NCBI GenBank assembly: GCA_000442015.1
Contig: KE560636.1
Coordinates: 1-64,000, forward strand
Length of the DNA: 64,000 bases
DNA from: Rozella allomycis CSF55
Taxonomy: Eukaryota > Rozellomycota
Reading direction: 5' to 3'
Shown: one piece after another, positions 46,729-58,834 of the stretch
Layout: each line of letters opens with the position of its first letter
How positions within the stretch are numbered: position 1 is the stretch's first letter
Translations under genes and position numbers: made by a program
Notes under the pieces: generated by a model
The model's database searches: none
What the model saw: the letters and a program-made list of their open reading frames with translations, nothing else
What the model was told of the DNA's origin: nothing

Positions 46729-48038
46729 GCACTGACACCTGCTATTGCCAAAGCCATACATTTGAAAGTGGGACGTCGTCGAGGCTTGGGGAAAGTGTCC
46801 ATCTGGACCTGCTGCGTGTTACTCAGGGGCGGAAATAAGTCTAGCGGGTTTAAATTGTTTGCCAATGCACTTAGTCATGTGGAAAAGACATTCAATGAAG
46901 AGAAAGTCCTCAATTTTTTTTCGACAGAATACTTACAAAAGGCATTATCAATCAAAAATAATAATGAAAACTTAGTAGTGATGGAAGATGAATTGGAGTA
47001 TCTCTTTAAACGATGTGGAGTATTAAATTCATCAGGGTGTGATTCAAAACTTCGTTCAACATTGTTGTCGTTAGCGAATGGAGTTGGGTTTAATAAAAAA
47101 TGTCTTTCAGGAGAAGTGGCGGCAACATCGCCATATATATCAATACATGGATATATACAGCCACATCCATTTATTAAAGCGTTTGCACAATCTTTGAGTA
47201 ATCTTTTGTGTACTTTATGATAGATGACAGCGATGGGTTCTTTAATAGGTTTGTTTTCTTTTTTCCAGAACCCAAGCAGACTACCTTAAAATACCAAATG
47301 ACTCTCAATGAATCACTGTCGGATGTCAGTAATGAGTTGGGACAGCTCTTCATTGCGTTGTATTCCTTTCTGTTTAAAACAAACATAAGTCCGATAGAAG
47401 AATTTAATGAAGCCGCTTTAAATATGGTTCTTGATTTAGACGAAAAATTGACTTTGGCTTTCTTGGATTCATACTATCGACTGGCTGATGAGCGAAAATG
47501 TTATACGGATCATGAAAAGGCGTCCAAAGTATCTAAATCCCGTGATTTCTTATTTGCCTTTATCTTGGTAATTCATTTAGTAGAAACATTTGGTCTGTGC
47601 TTGAACTGCAAAGATTGCACAACGACTCCATTAACAATAACAGTGCGAGACGTTGCTGCAGCTAAATCATTATTAGACATTGTCACTAAAAGCAATGACT
47701 TTCTTATTGATAGCGTGAGAGATTTACCCAGTATTCCAGGTCTTCCAAGGGAAGAACAATCTAAAATGCATAAAGTTATTGTAGCCATGCTAAACTATTT
47801 TCTTAAAGAGTATCAAAACGAAAACATATTCATAAGCAAAACAGCAATGACTAGACAATTTCGAAGGGTTGGATCAGAGGACATTGCACGCATCATTTCT
47901 AAGCTTGCGAACATTGGTTTGTGCAGTGCTTTTAAGAAGTCTGGAAGAGGTAGGGAGTTGGTTGTTGAAGTGAATGGAATCATTGAAACAATTGGAAATT
48001 TCAGTGATTTTGTTAAGGAATTCTCAGAATATCGTTGA
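46729..48038 (+). CDS. DUF3987-like protein, 5' truncated
   Basis: A domain common in phage-, plasmid- and transposon-borne primase/helicase proteins and found in some fungal genomes. A P-loop-like strand VLLRGGNKSSGFKLFANAL is followed by LVVMEDELEYLF, then LLSLANG. A beta-rich block comes next: ISIHGYIQPHPFIKAFAQSL, continuing after a 26-nt intron (47198-47223) with NDSDGFFNRFVFFFPEP. The Asp-Gly-Phe/Arg-Phe pattern near the end is the domain's hallmark. A helical C-terminal region follows, with a winged-helix-like FISKTAMTRQFRRVGSEDIA. The start lies beyond N 46728. The host-type intron suggests expression in this nucleus. The family call is from pattern memory. Confidence 0.5.
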
Positions 48039-48405
48039 ACATAGTATAACATAAATTACATTTATTTCCTTAAGCATATTTACATCTTTACAATTACTTC
48101 CTTCCCAAGCTATTATTTTCGAATTAGTAAAAAAATAGTCAAAAGTTATTTTAATTTGCAATTTTTTCCAATTCCCATCTTTCCTTCCTTCCCGGTTCTC
48201 AAAACACTTTTGGGACTTTTCAATTCTCTTTCCCAATTTCCCAACGTTTCTTGCTTTTGATTGTTACAGCAAGCTTTGTACATTTTCATTATTTTATCTT
48301 CATTTTAATATTTGTCCATGTTATTCCTTCCAATTTGTAAACACTTTTGGACATTTTTTGTCATTTTCCTCCTTTCTTGTGCTTAATTACCTGATTCTAT
48401 ATGCA
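48039..48405. other. Spacer, no gene seen
   Basis: A T- and C-rich stretch (ttcccaatttcccaac-type runs) with no supported frame. It sits between the DUF3987-like gene and a truncated seven-TM copy. Confidence 0.6.
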
Positions 48406-48469
48406 TTATTTCCCTATAAAAAACGCAGTGTGTATTTTTCCAAAATAAAATGCGTTTTTACCCTCTTNA

Positions 48470-48768
48470 CAGCTAACAGGCAGAGACTTGCAATCTGTAG
48501 AAGGCACGATATTTAAGAGGAAAGGAACGAATGCACTTACCAAGGATAGAACGTAATGGGCGATTGTGATGTATGTGAGAGGAATCATTTTACCAATTGA
48601 TATTGCCAACGTAACTATCAGAAAGCAAATACCAACAATGAATGATGCGAAAAAGACACCATTCACAAGGCTTACCTGTTGTGTGATCGTTATGACAGTT
48701 TCAAGATCCATCAGCGGGACAATGCGGAGTATTTCTTTTTTTAGTCCAGGCAGCACAAAAATGGGCAC
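48470..48768 (-). pseudogene. Truncated paralogue of the seven-TM gene (N-terminal part)
   Basis: It encodes MDLETVITITQQVSLVNGVF and the first two to three membrane segments up to STDCKSLPVSC, about 90% like the gene at 49076-49918. It breaks off at N 48469. A slightly longer N-terminus (ILRIVPL before MDLETV) is open here but shifted in the full copy. Confidence 0.8.
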
Positions 48769-48959
48769 TTAATCTTTCTTAAAGAATTCATTAGTAAATT
48801 TGTAACCGATTTGCACGATCATTGGTTCAAATAACTTAATATAATTAATATGAATGCCTTTTGTTCGGCTGTGAAATGAATTTCAATGACACTAATCTAT
48901 TACAGTATTACGATCTCTAAAATCTCCATCTCTAAGAATATCATAAAAACGTGAATAGT

Positions 48960-49105
48960 GGCAACATTAATTTATTACTAGGAAATGGGCGCCGAAGCTT
49001 TTATATTAGNTAAAATCTCCAACTCTATAAATATCAAAAAGTGGCAAGAGGGCCAGAGGCAACATTAATTTATTACTAGGAAATGGGCGCCGAAGCTTTT
49101 ATATT
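48960..49105. repeat. Duplicated 3' end of the seven-TM gene around N 49010
   Basis: About 48 bp (ggcaacattaatttattact and onward to the stop region) at 48960-49007 recur at 49058-49105. The N lies at 49010. This is a second paralogue's 3' end or an unmerged overlap. Confidence 0.75.
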
Positions 49106-49918
49106 TGTAATTTTATGTGCCGTTGATGTGTGCTTTCTCTTGGATTCCAGTTCACTTGAAGTTCCATCTTCTCTTCTCGATTTAATATAAATCAAAAATG
49201 TAATAACATCGGTTAATATTTGAACGATATACACAATCAACACATACATGAGGCCTTCTGGAAATATAAAGAGATTGAGTACAAATGAGGCGACATTAAG
49301 AGTGTGCAGGACTCCTGTCTGAAACACAATAGCGAGAATTTGTTTTGCAAATGTATTGTTGTTTGAATTGCTTAATGTAGATGCGATATTTGATAGCTTC
49401 TTCCATTTCTTCATGTACATTACAATGACATATAGATCTGAAAACAGCAAAACAAATCTTTGAATATAGTTCCATGTTTGATCAATGACGGGTGCACATT
49501 GGAAGGGGACTGGACGGAAGGGGACTACAAAGGAGCAGAAGCAAATACCGAAAATGACGTTTAGGGCAAAGAGCACTTGCGTAGTTTTGACGATTCGATT
49601 GTCATAGTTGTATAGAGCATTTAATCTGAGACCAGAGACATACCAAGCGATGCATTTTGAAATGTAGTAGAATGCGCAGCTAACTGGCAGAGACTTGCAG
49701 TCTGTGGAAGGAAATATGTTTAAAAGAAAAGGAATGAATGCACTGATCAATGAGAGAACGTAATGGACGATTGTGATGTATGTGAGGGGAATCATTTTGC
49801 CGAATGATATTGCGAGAGTGATAATGAGAAGGCAAGTACCAACGACGAATGATGCGAAAAAGACGCCATTAACAAGACTTACTTGTTGTGTGATTGTTAT
49901 GACAGTTTCAAGGTCCAT
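49076..49918 (-). CDS. Orphan seven-transmembrane protein
   Basis: A 280-residue single-exon membrane protein. Seven hydrophobic stretches can be counted: VNGVFFASFVVGTCLLIITL, then YITIVHYVLSLISAFIPFLL, AFYYISKCIAWYVSG, TTQVLFALNVIFGICFCSFV, NYIQRFVLLFSDLYVIVMYM, ILAIVFQTGVLHTLNVASFV and MYVLIVYIVQILTDVITFLI. A charged C-terminal tail follows (RREDGTSSELESKRK). The loop cysteines (DCKSLPVSC; QCAP) could form disulfides. The topology is receptor-like, but I recognise no family motif, so ligand and coupling are unknown. At least two partial paralogues lie within 3.3 kb. Confidence 0.65.
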   Translation of the reverse strand: MDLETVITITQQVSLVNGVFFASFVVGTCLLIITLAISFGKMIPLTYITIVHYVLSLISAFIPFLLNIFPSTDCKSLPVSCAFYYISKCIAWYVSGLRLNALYNYDNRIVKTTQVLFALNVIFGICFCSFVVPFRPVPFQCAPVIDQTWNYIQRFVLLFSDLYVIVMYMKKWKKLSNIASTLSNSNNNTFAKQILAIVFQTGVLHTLNVASFVLNLFIFPEGLMYVLIVYIVQILTDVITFLIYIKSRREDGTSSELESKRKHTSTAHKITNIKASAPIS

Positions 49919-50044
49919 GAGCGGATTAATTGCGGAGTATTTCTAATTTTAGCACTGGTTAGAATAAAGAATGAGTATATACAGTATATACGTAATATTT
50001 AATGTCATATCTTAATGTAATATCTTAATGTTAGAGTAAATTAT

Positions 50045-52117
50045 TTATTCATCAATAATCATGACGGTTGAATCATTTGATGTTTCAGTTTGTTTCTTTT
50101 TGAATTCTTCCAATTCTCTTTCGTATCTAATTTTATCTTTTCTAGCTAATTCTTCGTATTTCTATAAAATTGAAGAAAATGAAATTACTTCTTTTTCAGT
50201 TGAAGAGAGGGAAGTCCATTTTTGCCCAACCAATTTACCAACTTCAGTGAAAGAAGCAGAAGGGTTTTCAGCTTTAATTTTAGCTCTCATGTCAGAAACA
50301 AAATAAATGTAAGCACTGAGTGCCTTCTTTGGGCCTTCTTTTTTCTTTTTCTTTTTCTTTTCTTTTTCGCCATCATCTTTTTTCTTTTCAGATTTTGGTT
50401 TTCTTTCTTTTTTGGGTTTTTCTACTTTTGGTTTCTTTTTCTCTTTTTCAGTTTCATTGTTTTCATCTTCTTCATCTTTGTTTTCTTTTTCTTCGCCTTC
50501 TTGTTCAGAGTTTGATTCATATTCAGCGTCGAATTCTTCAGCAACGTCAGATTGACTCTTTGAGCCATCAAAATCTTCATCTTCTAAAACTTAAAGAAAA
50601 TAAAAATTGATACCAGAAGAATCGGATCCTTCAGGGGCTGCAGAGTTTTCAGAGGCACTTTCGTATTCTTCTTGAGCATACCCTGGCACTTCTTCATATT
50701 CCAATGCAGATTTAACTTTAATCTTCTTTTCAATTAAAAATGATTGAAGGGCTGAATATTCTTCTTTTGAAATATTAGAGAATGGATATTCAATTCCAGA
50801 ACGCATTGTAATCTTAAGATCAAAAGATCTCGCAGAAGTGTTTGCACCAACACGTGAGAATTCAACTGAACTAATGTCAGAATGTGGCATGAATATTGTA
50901 GGCTTTGGAATAAACAAAAATGATCTCTCCAATGGATAAAGAGTTCCTTCACTTGCTTTCATTGAACATTTTATTCCTGAAGATGTTGGATAAGATCCTG
51001 GCACCGTAATCTTTTTTTGAGACAAAGTTTTTATTAAAAGTGAAACAATCTCATAAAATGGCCCCTCATATCTATTTCGTAATTTTCCTTCAAATTTTTC
51101 TTGATTCATTTTTTCATCAAAATTTAAATCTTCCAATTCCATCTCATCATCTTTTGCAAATTGAAGAACAAAAAATGGATATCTAGTCTGCCCTTGTCTA
51201 ATCGGTGGATCTAACCCTATCACAAAATTTATATGAATATCATCAGGCTTTGGCAACAAAAATAACTTTACAATGCTAGAATACATAATCTTATAATCAT
51301 AACTCTTGCCTCGCAATCTAAGAAACGTTGGAAACATATCAAACTCATATCTTCCTCTTGGCGTCACGCATTGAATATCTGATATCCTTTCATTACAAAA
51401 CACATCCATCTCTTACGTTACAATCTTCTCTCCTGATTTCGTACTCAATTCCGCCAAACTCTTCAATCTCTTATAAAACACCTAAATTGCTACCCTCACA
51501 ATCATTTTACATCAGCTGCTGCTTCTTCTGTATCTTCATCTATTTGAACCGTCCCTGGAATATAAAACCTTATCTCAGTTAATTGATCTCCCTTTTTATT
51601 CTTGGAACTTTGATGCATTTCAACCGAAATTTCATTCTTTGCTGCCACAACGGCATTCGAGACTTGATCCACGGGAATCTCAAACATAGTCTTTCCCTCA
51701 ACATTAAACGTTATCGCATTCTCTTGAAACTCTGTCTGTCCCCAGTTATACCCCTTCACACTCAACTCTTGAACTTCAAATGGCTTATCATACCACCTCT
51801 TCACAAATTCTTTCATCTCTTCATACGCCTATCTTACACCCTAATCACAATTACATCCCTCGGAAATCCATCAAATTTGTAAATTCCTTCCTCACAAATA
51901 ATTCGGATTTGATAGTCCCTCGCACTGCGCAACCAAACCAATCGCTTCATTTGCGTCAAATCAACTGTTGTTATACTCCCTGAACCAGAATCTTTAAATG
52001 CTAAACCCGATTCTGCAAACTTTATTTTTCCAGACACCTATCTTCTTTTTTCAAAATTATTACTGATCCATCCTTTCCATAATAATACACACCCTCATAG
52101 TCAATCGTATCCACCAT
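50045..52117 (-). CDS. SSRP1: FACT complex subunit SSRP1/POB3 with HMG box
   Basis: A histone chaperone working with SPT16 in transcription and replication. It starts MVDTIDYEGVYYYGKDGS and, after a 26-nt intron, reads VSGKIKFAESGLAFKDSGSG. Exon 3 has KEFVKRWYDKPFEVQELSVK and GYNWGQTEF, the Pob3 N-terminal dimer domain. The double PH region includes DVFCNERISDIQCVTPRGRY and FLRLRGKSYDYKIMYSSI. A long acidic/lysine stretch (50330-50580) leads to an HMG box: KKALSAYIYFVSDMRAKIKA, with VGQKWTSLS. A 27-nt intron near 50160 then joins KYEELARKDKIRYERE. Animals and plants have this fused layout; Dikarya Pob3 lacks the HMG box. Confidence 0.92.
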
Positions 52118-52159
52118 TTCAACGCGACTTTACAAGGGTTGTTTCCTGAATTTCACAAA
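52118..52159. promoter_or_regulatory. 42-bp divergent spacer between SSRP1 and SF3B5
   Basis: The two start codons (52117 minus and 52160 plus) are both fixed by conserved N-termini, leaving 42 bp for a bidirectional promoter. I see no clear TATA box or other motif in it. Confidence 0.55.
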
Positions 52160-52519
52160 ATGGAACAGACAAGAACTCACTTATACTCGCAAATGGAACA
52201 CTGTAACATTCTTCAACACATTTTATTTAGTACATTCCAAGTACCACGGCACTGGAAATACAGATATCACCAAATAGTAACACTCTCTCGTATATTAAAT
52301 AGCGAATGGCTAAACACTCAACATAGAGACTCTTTGGCTTCATTTGTCAGTCATCAAAACTTGCTTAGATATTTTTCAATCGCAGAAAACGAAAGTATCG
52401 AAAGAACTCGTCTAAATCTACTCGATAAAATGATTCAACCTTGCGGTCCTCCACCAAAGAAAACACTCGCTCAAGAATTACTTAATTCAGGTATCAAAAA
52501 TGAATCTGCAGATTACTAA
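52160..52519 (+). CDS. SF3B5: Splicing factor 3B subunit 5 (SF3b10)
   Basis: The smallest SF3b protein of the U2 snRNP. Spliced exons give MEQTRTHLYSQMEHLHSKYH and GTGNTDITKYEWLNTQHRDS, then FSIAENESIERTRLNLLDKM and QPCGPP, the full family signature. Introns are 28 nt after the first EH and 26 nt after ITK. The length of about 100 residues is normal apart from a short C-terminal tail (KKTLAQELLNSGIK). The frame could start upstream at 52139 only with a non-ATG codon. Confidence 0.95.
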   Translation: MEQTRTHLYSQMEHCNILQHILFSTFQVPRHWKYRYHQIVTLSRILNSEWLNTQHRDSLASFVSHQNLLRYFSIAENESIERTRLNLLDKMIQPCGPPPKKTLAQELLNSGIKNESADY

Positions 52520-52550
52520 CAACGCATAAATCTTTATTGTAAATTTTGAA

Positions 52551-52754
52551 TTAAATGATAGCAATACGCATTTTCTTTTGGTTATTTGTTGGTGCACTAA
52601 CACTTGAATGCTTCCGTTTACTTCCTTTTAGATATCGGTTTATTATTGACGCTTTCAGCAGACTCATTTTTGGTGAATTTGGCACTTTTGCTCCGGTTTT
52701 AAGTGATACATAAGCCATTCGAACTCTTAGTTTGTCTACAGCGTCAACAGGCAT
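52551..52754 (-). CDS. Hypothetical small basic protein
   Basis: The frame from Met at 52754 reads MPVDAVDKLRVRMAYVSLKT and ends in a basic tail (KGSKRKHSSVSAPTNNQKKM). The open frame extends upstream as QPPSGNTSISL, so an earlier exon is likely. I recognise no family. The basic tail looks like a nuclear localisation signal. Confidence 0.4.
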   Translation of the reverse strand: MPVDAVDKLRVRMAYVSLKTGAKVPNSPKMSLLKASIINRYLKGSKRKHSSVSAPTNNQKKMRIAII

Positions 52755-52896
52755 TAAAGAAATGGATGTGTTTCCACTTGGAGGCTGGTTGCACTATCCT
52801 CTAAGAATAGATGTACATTCTAAAAATAACTAATAGAATATTTCAGTTGAAAATCTAAAAATAGATCTTGACATTCACTTTCATCTTATGCAAAAT

Positions 52897-53382
52897 TTAT
52901 TTAATGTCCGCAGGATCAACAGTATGCTTAATAGCAGTCCTGCACATGGGACATTTTGAAGGACTTAATTTCTGAGCGCATGCCAAACATGAGCAGTAGT
53001 GACCGCAAGGAATAAAGACCACTTCCTTTTCAGTATCCAAGCAAATAACACACTCTTTCTCATTTTCATCTGTAAATATTTCAATATTTTCAAATTTGGG
53101 TGTTTCATCAACCTTGTCTTTCTTAATAGTTGGTTTCTTTTTCCTTCCGCGTGAAACATTCGGAGCCTCGTCAAGAACTGTGATAGGATCTCGAACTCTA
53201 TAAAAATAGCAAGAAGCTGTTTGTGAAAGAGTTATGCTTTCTCTGGGGACACTAAAATACCTTCCTTCTTGGCGAATCGCCCTGGGAAATTGGCAATTCG
53301 CATCATTGTAATAGCCCGGAGAAATAATACGTACGCGTAGTCTGCCACCTTCTTTGACGCATTTTAGAAAAACCTCCGCCAT
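52897..53382 (-). CDS. RING-finger protein, candidate E3 ubiquitin ligase
   Basis: A 161-residue single-exon protein. The C-terminal C3HC4 RING is complete: CVICLDTEKEVVFIPCGHYC, then SCLACAQKLSPSKCPMCRTA. This RING resembles the IAP/MGRN1 class, which usually recruits an E2. The N-terminal part (MAEVFLKCVKEGGRLRVRII; QFPRAIRQEGRYFSVPRESI) is a compact basic domain that I cannot name. A lysine-rich linker (RGRKKKPTIKKDK) joins the two. Substrate unknown. Confidence 0.75.
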   Translation of the reverse strand: MAEVFLKCVKEGGRLRVRIISPGYYNDANCQFPRAIRQEGRYFSVPRESITLSQTASCYFYRVRDPITVLDEAPNVSRGRKKKPTIKKDKVDETPKFENIEIFTDENEKECVICLDTEKEVVFIPCGHYCSCLACAQKLSPSKCPMCRTAIKHTVDPADIK

Positions 53383-53564
53383 TTACCAAAAAACCTAGAA
53401 ACCTTGTTCATAGAAAATTCGAACCTATTTTTTGACACAAGATTTCAATGGATAAATATTTCTTGTTGCTCCAACTCCTTTAATTTTTAAAGTACTAGTC
53501 ACTAGGGTTTGGTAAAATACAATAAACAATCAAAATGCTGAGGATGGGGTAATAATTGTTAAAT

Positions 53565-55081
<1,517 letters not shown>

Positions 55082-55300
55082 CTAAACATGAAATAGAAAA
55101 TGATGAATAATGTGTTAAGAAAAATCCACGAATTTAAATAAAAGGGTTGAAAATGAAGATAGAAATGTCATTACTTTCTAATTAAAGTTTACAATGATAT
55201 GCGAGTAAATTTATTAATATATTTTAGATTTATTGCATGGACAGATAGGTATTGATTAATTCAGCGAAACTTTTTCGGTTGACGAAAAGAAATTTAGGAA

Positions 55301-56446
55301 ATGACTATCAAAGCTCAAGATTCTGTTATACATCTGTCAGCTCCAAATCTACCTTGGTATTTGTTATATTATTGTTTAATAGGCTTGAAAAGTATAGACC
55401 TAAAGTTTTGGCTGACGTGGTTGGAAATGAGGATATCATTTCAAGATTAAAGGTGATCGCAAAGCAGGGAAATATGCCCCATATGATTTTGTCTGTACTA
55501 TATTGAGTAGGTTTTAATAGGGTGCTCCAGGTATCGGCAAGACTACTGCAATTATGGCACTTGCTCGCGAACTTTTAGGTGATAGTATGAAAGATGCTGT
55601 TCTTGAATTAAATGCCTCTGACGACAGGTAATTTAGAGAAAATAAATCTTGTTTCAGAGGTATTGATACAGTTAGAGACAGAATAAAAACGTTTGCTCAA
55701 AAGAAAGTTACATTGCCAGCAAATGTTCATAAAATTGTCATATTAGATGAAGCTGATAGGTAAATGTTTATTATATTTTGGAACATAGTATGACAGCTGG
55801 TGCACAACAAGCTTTAAGAAGGATAATGGAAATGTACTCAAATACAACCAGGTTTGCGCTTGCATGTAACATATCATCAAAAATCATAGAACCTATCCAA
55901 AGTAGATGCGCAATTTTAAGATTTACCAAACTAAGTGACGATGAAATTCTCTATCGATTACTATCAATTTGCCGGGAGGAAAATGTGGAATATCAACATG
56001 AAGGTCTTCAAGCTTTATTATTTACTTCCGATGGTGACATGAGACAAGCCATAAACAATCTTCAGTCTACATTTTATGGCTTTGGATTTATTAACGCTGA
56101 AAATGTTTACAAGGTTTGTGATCAGCCGCATCCTACAATTGTTCAAGATATTGTCAAAAGCTGTTTGGCCAAAGACATTGAAAAGGCATTGTTACTTTTA
56201 AAGAATCTATCTTCAATGGGGTATTCGTCAATAGATATCATTGGAACATTTTTTAAAGTTGTCAAAAACATGGACGATATAAACGAGGCACTTCAGTTAG
56301 AGTTAATTAAAGAAATAGGATTTGTTCATATGAGAGTATTGGAAGGATTAACATCATTTTTGCAACTTAGTGGTTTGATTGCTAAAATGACTCGAGTTTC
56401 AATGGGAAAGGATGCAGAAAAGGCATTTACCGTAACGATTAAATAA
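55301..56446 (+). CDS. RFC4: Replication factor C small subunit (human RFC2 / yeast Rfc4 type)
   Basis: A clamp-loader AAA+ subunit that loads PCNA. It starts [19 protein letters not shown]; after a 26-nt intron it reads [18 protein letters not shown]. The Walker A is GAPGIGKTT, restored after an intron, then LELNASDDR joined to [20 protein letters not shown]. The Walker B is KIVILDEAD and the SRC motif is [14 protein letters not shown]. The C-terminus matches the Rfc4/RFC2 group best ([32 protein letters not shown]). At least four short introns are needed. About 320 residues, normal. Confidence 0.92.
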
Positions 56447-56569
56447 AATAATTATATATTTGATTGTAACCGCATTTTTTCAAAGAATTAATTCTTTTAG
56501 TTAGAAAGACATAAATCAATTAGCTTTGTAGAGTAAAACAATTTGCTACTTTTATTGCAATATTATAAA

Positions 56570-57165
56570 TTAATCATAATGCCTCTCAATCAATTGAAGG
56601 TCAGGATCGCCCGGTTCAATTTCATTAAATCTATACGTTAGTTCATGTAACTCAGATATGTTTAATATCTTGACTTTGTTGTTCTCGATACAATTTGATG
56701 TTTGAGAAGTATAATCTCTATCTTTTGCTTGTTTATTTACCACAGGAGTAGAAGCAAGTATTTCAAGATTGGTCGCAACTCCTTTCATTTCCCGGAAATG
56801 CTTCGCTTTTCTTCTGGACAAAGGATACGGCCTCACTACAAGGTAATGATTAGGTTTTGAATAATCTTTCTGTATAGATTTGACATCTCTTTGTGGTTTT
56901 CCTTTAAAGCGATATGTGACATCTATTTTTCCATTCTCAATTGATTCGATAATCCAGTCCGGGTCGTATACTTTATACCCGTTGTGAATTTTCTTCTTCC
57001 GAGTGGTAATAATAATACCATCTTTTGGTAACTGTTGTAAACTAGAGACACATGATCCCCCGTATTTATCTATAAAACACAAGCTATGTCCTTACCGAAT
57101 AATTGGCAATATGTCTTGGGAACACTTTTATCAAAGTATGCGAATGACATGAAGAAAACGGTCAT
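56570..57165 (-). CDS. BRCT-domain protein
   Basis: A small protein with one recognisable BRCT fold. Exon 1 ends FDKSVPKTYCQLF, and a 26-nt intron near 57080-57105 joins it to DKYGGSCVSSLQQLPKDGII. Then YKVYDPDWIIESIENGKID carries the conserved Trp. The C-terminal half (RPYPLSRRKAKHFREMKGVA) is basic and ends GDPDLQLIERHYD. The domain suggests phosphopeptide binding in DNA-damage signalling, but I cannot name an orthologue. The start may lie further up at 57231 through a 21-nt intron. Confidence 0.6.
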
Positions 57166-57285
57166 GATGTTTAAAACAAGCTTCGGGCAAAATTCCTATT
57201 AAATTGACTCGATTACACAGTCAACGTTCATCTTGAGCTTGAATAATCATTAATAATAAAATATTTGTGTGATAACAAAAATAGT

Positions 57286-58677
57286 TTATTTTCTATTTGT
57301 ATTTGGTGCTTCAATATAATTTACCATCTTGTACTTTGAGCAGCGCATGGCATTCGGCATTTCCTATTTATTTTGTTTAAATAAAATACCTGGATGGCTT
57401 TATGAACAGAAGGATGATCTAATCCAAAAAAATCTTGGGTAGAAACATACTCACTCGCTTCTACATATGCTTCTCGACTTCGTAGCTGTGTAACAAATAT
57501 TCTCCATAAATCTTGAGGAGATGAAGACGTTGCCACTGTTTGTCCAGACGTTTCTGATATTGAAAACTGCTAAGAACTTGAATTGATGTATTACGATTGG
57601 TTTATCAGCCCCTTCACTAATTGAGCAAATCAAAAAGTCTTTAATTGATGGGTCATTGAGATCTGTAAATTTTCTTCTTGCGTGGTACCCAACAGGGTAT
57701 ATATACTTCTCTGTATGGAAAAACGGTTTATCGCAGATAACGTGACCAAGAGAGTCTATTGATATTCTCGCTTGCGATTTTCCAAGAACTACTGGCAGCA
57801 CATATTCTCCTCTATTATTTCTTGGAAGAGATTTCACCCGAACTGGTTTTTCCCTGTCAAGTGGTGATTGCTCGGAGCTTTGTGGTTTTTGCATTTGTGC
57901 GACCTGGACATTGTTGGCGAAAGGATTTGGCTGGAAATGTTGTGCATACATAGGAGTTTGATGGCTAAGTGTTTGCATGGCGATAGCGGCATGTGAAACC
58001 ATATGAAGAGGGTTCAAGTATGATCCTTGTGTTCTATCAAATGTACCTTGTCTTAGATGAGCATACGGCGACAAAACTTTGTTTTGGAAAATCATAGGCA
58101 CTCTATTCACATTCTGGACATTAACCTGTGGCGCTAATGTGACTTTGAGNGACATTGTTCGCGAAAGGATTTGGCTGAAAATGTTGTGCATACATAGGCG
58201 TTTGATGGCTAAGTGTTTGCATGGCGATAGCGGCATGTGAAACCATATGAAGAGGGTTCAAGTATGATCCTTGTGTTCTATCAAATGTACCTTGTCTTAG
58301 ATGAGCATACGGCGACAAAACTTTGTTTTGGAAAATCATAGGCACTCTATTCACATTCTGGACATTAACCTGTGGCGCTAATGTGACTTTGAGTCTTTCT
58401 TCAAAGGCTTCATCTTCCCACTTGCTTTCTGGTTCTTGAAGAGTACATAATTTGTGTGCATTATCATCATTATAATAAATTTCTAACGCGAGACTAAATT
58501 CTACTTTGAAAATATTTTTACAAACATTCCTGCCTGAGGTTGTTCATAATTTTCTCATTTTCATCGATCAAAGACCTCAGTTTTCTCCCTTCCTTGATAC
58601 AATAATATAATTTGTGGTACCTTTTCAAGAGCTTTTTGCTTTTGTTTTAGTTTTACGTAACGTTCTTTAAAAGTCAT
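57286..58677 (-). CDS. FYRN/FYRC-domain nuclear protein, TBRG1-like
   Basis: A chromatin-associated protein family. The N-terminal coiled coil starts MTFKERYVKLKQKQKALEK and, after a 28-nt intron, reads EGRKLRSLIDENEKIMNNLR. A Gln/Pro-rich middle (HMVSHAAIAMQTLSHQTPMY) follows. The FYRN part is ISIDSLGHVICDKPFFHTEK and YIYPVGYHARRKF. The FYRC part includes ATSSSPQDLWRIFVTQLRSR and DFFGLDHPSVHKAIQ, then after a 26-nt intron EMPNAMRCSKYKMVNYIEA and the stop 57286-57288. This order matches TBRG1. A 243-bp duplication around N 58150 breaks the frame and is probably an assembly artefact. Confidence 0.8.
57907..58393. repeat. 243-bp direct duplication flanking N 58150
   Basis: Positions 57907-58149 recur at 58151-58393 with only a few differences. 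The N sits exactly at the junction. Each copy alone gives a continuous protein segment; both together do not. Confidence 0.85.
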
Positions 58678-58834
58678 GATAGCTGAAATTTCACAAGTAC
58701 GGAAGTATTAATAAAAATGGGGAGAATGATCTGAATATGCAAAATGATGACATTTAATTTTAAGTGTTTATAATACAAGTAAAAACTATGCAGCCGCCAA
58801 AAACAAATTAAATGAATCATCAGATTTGCCACAT

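Noticed and set aside
50222..50610. Plus-strand frames almost wholly of Phe and Leu, looking like membrane proteins
   Set aside because: They are antisense to the Glu/Lys-rich region of SSRP1, which explains the phenylalanine and leucine runs.
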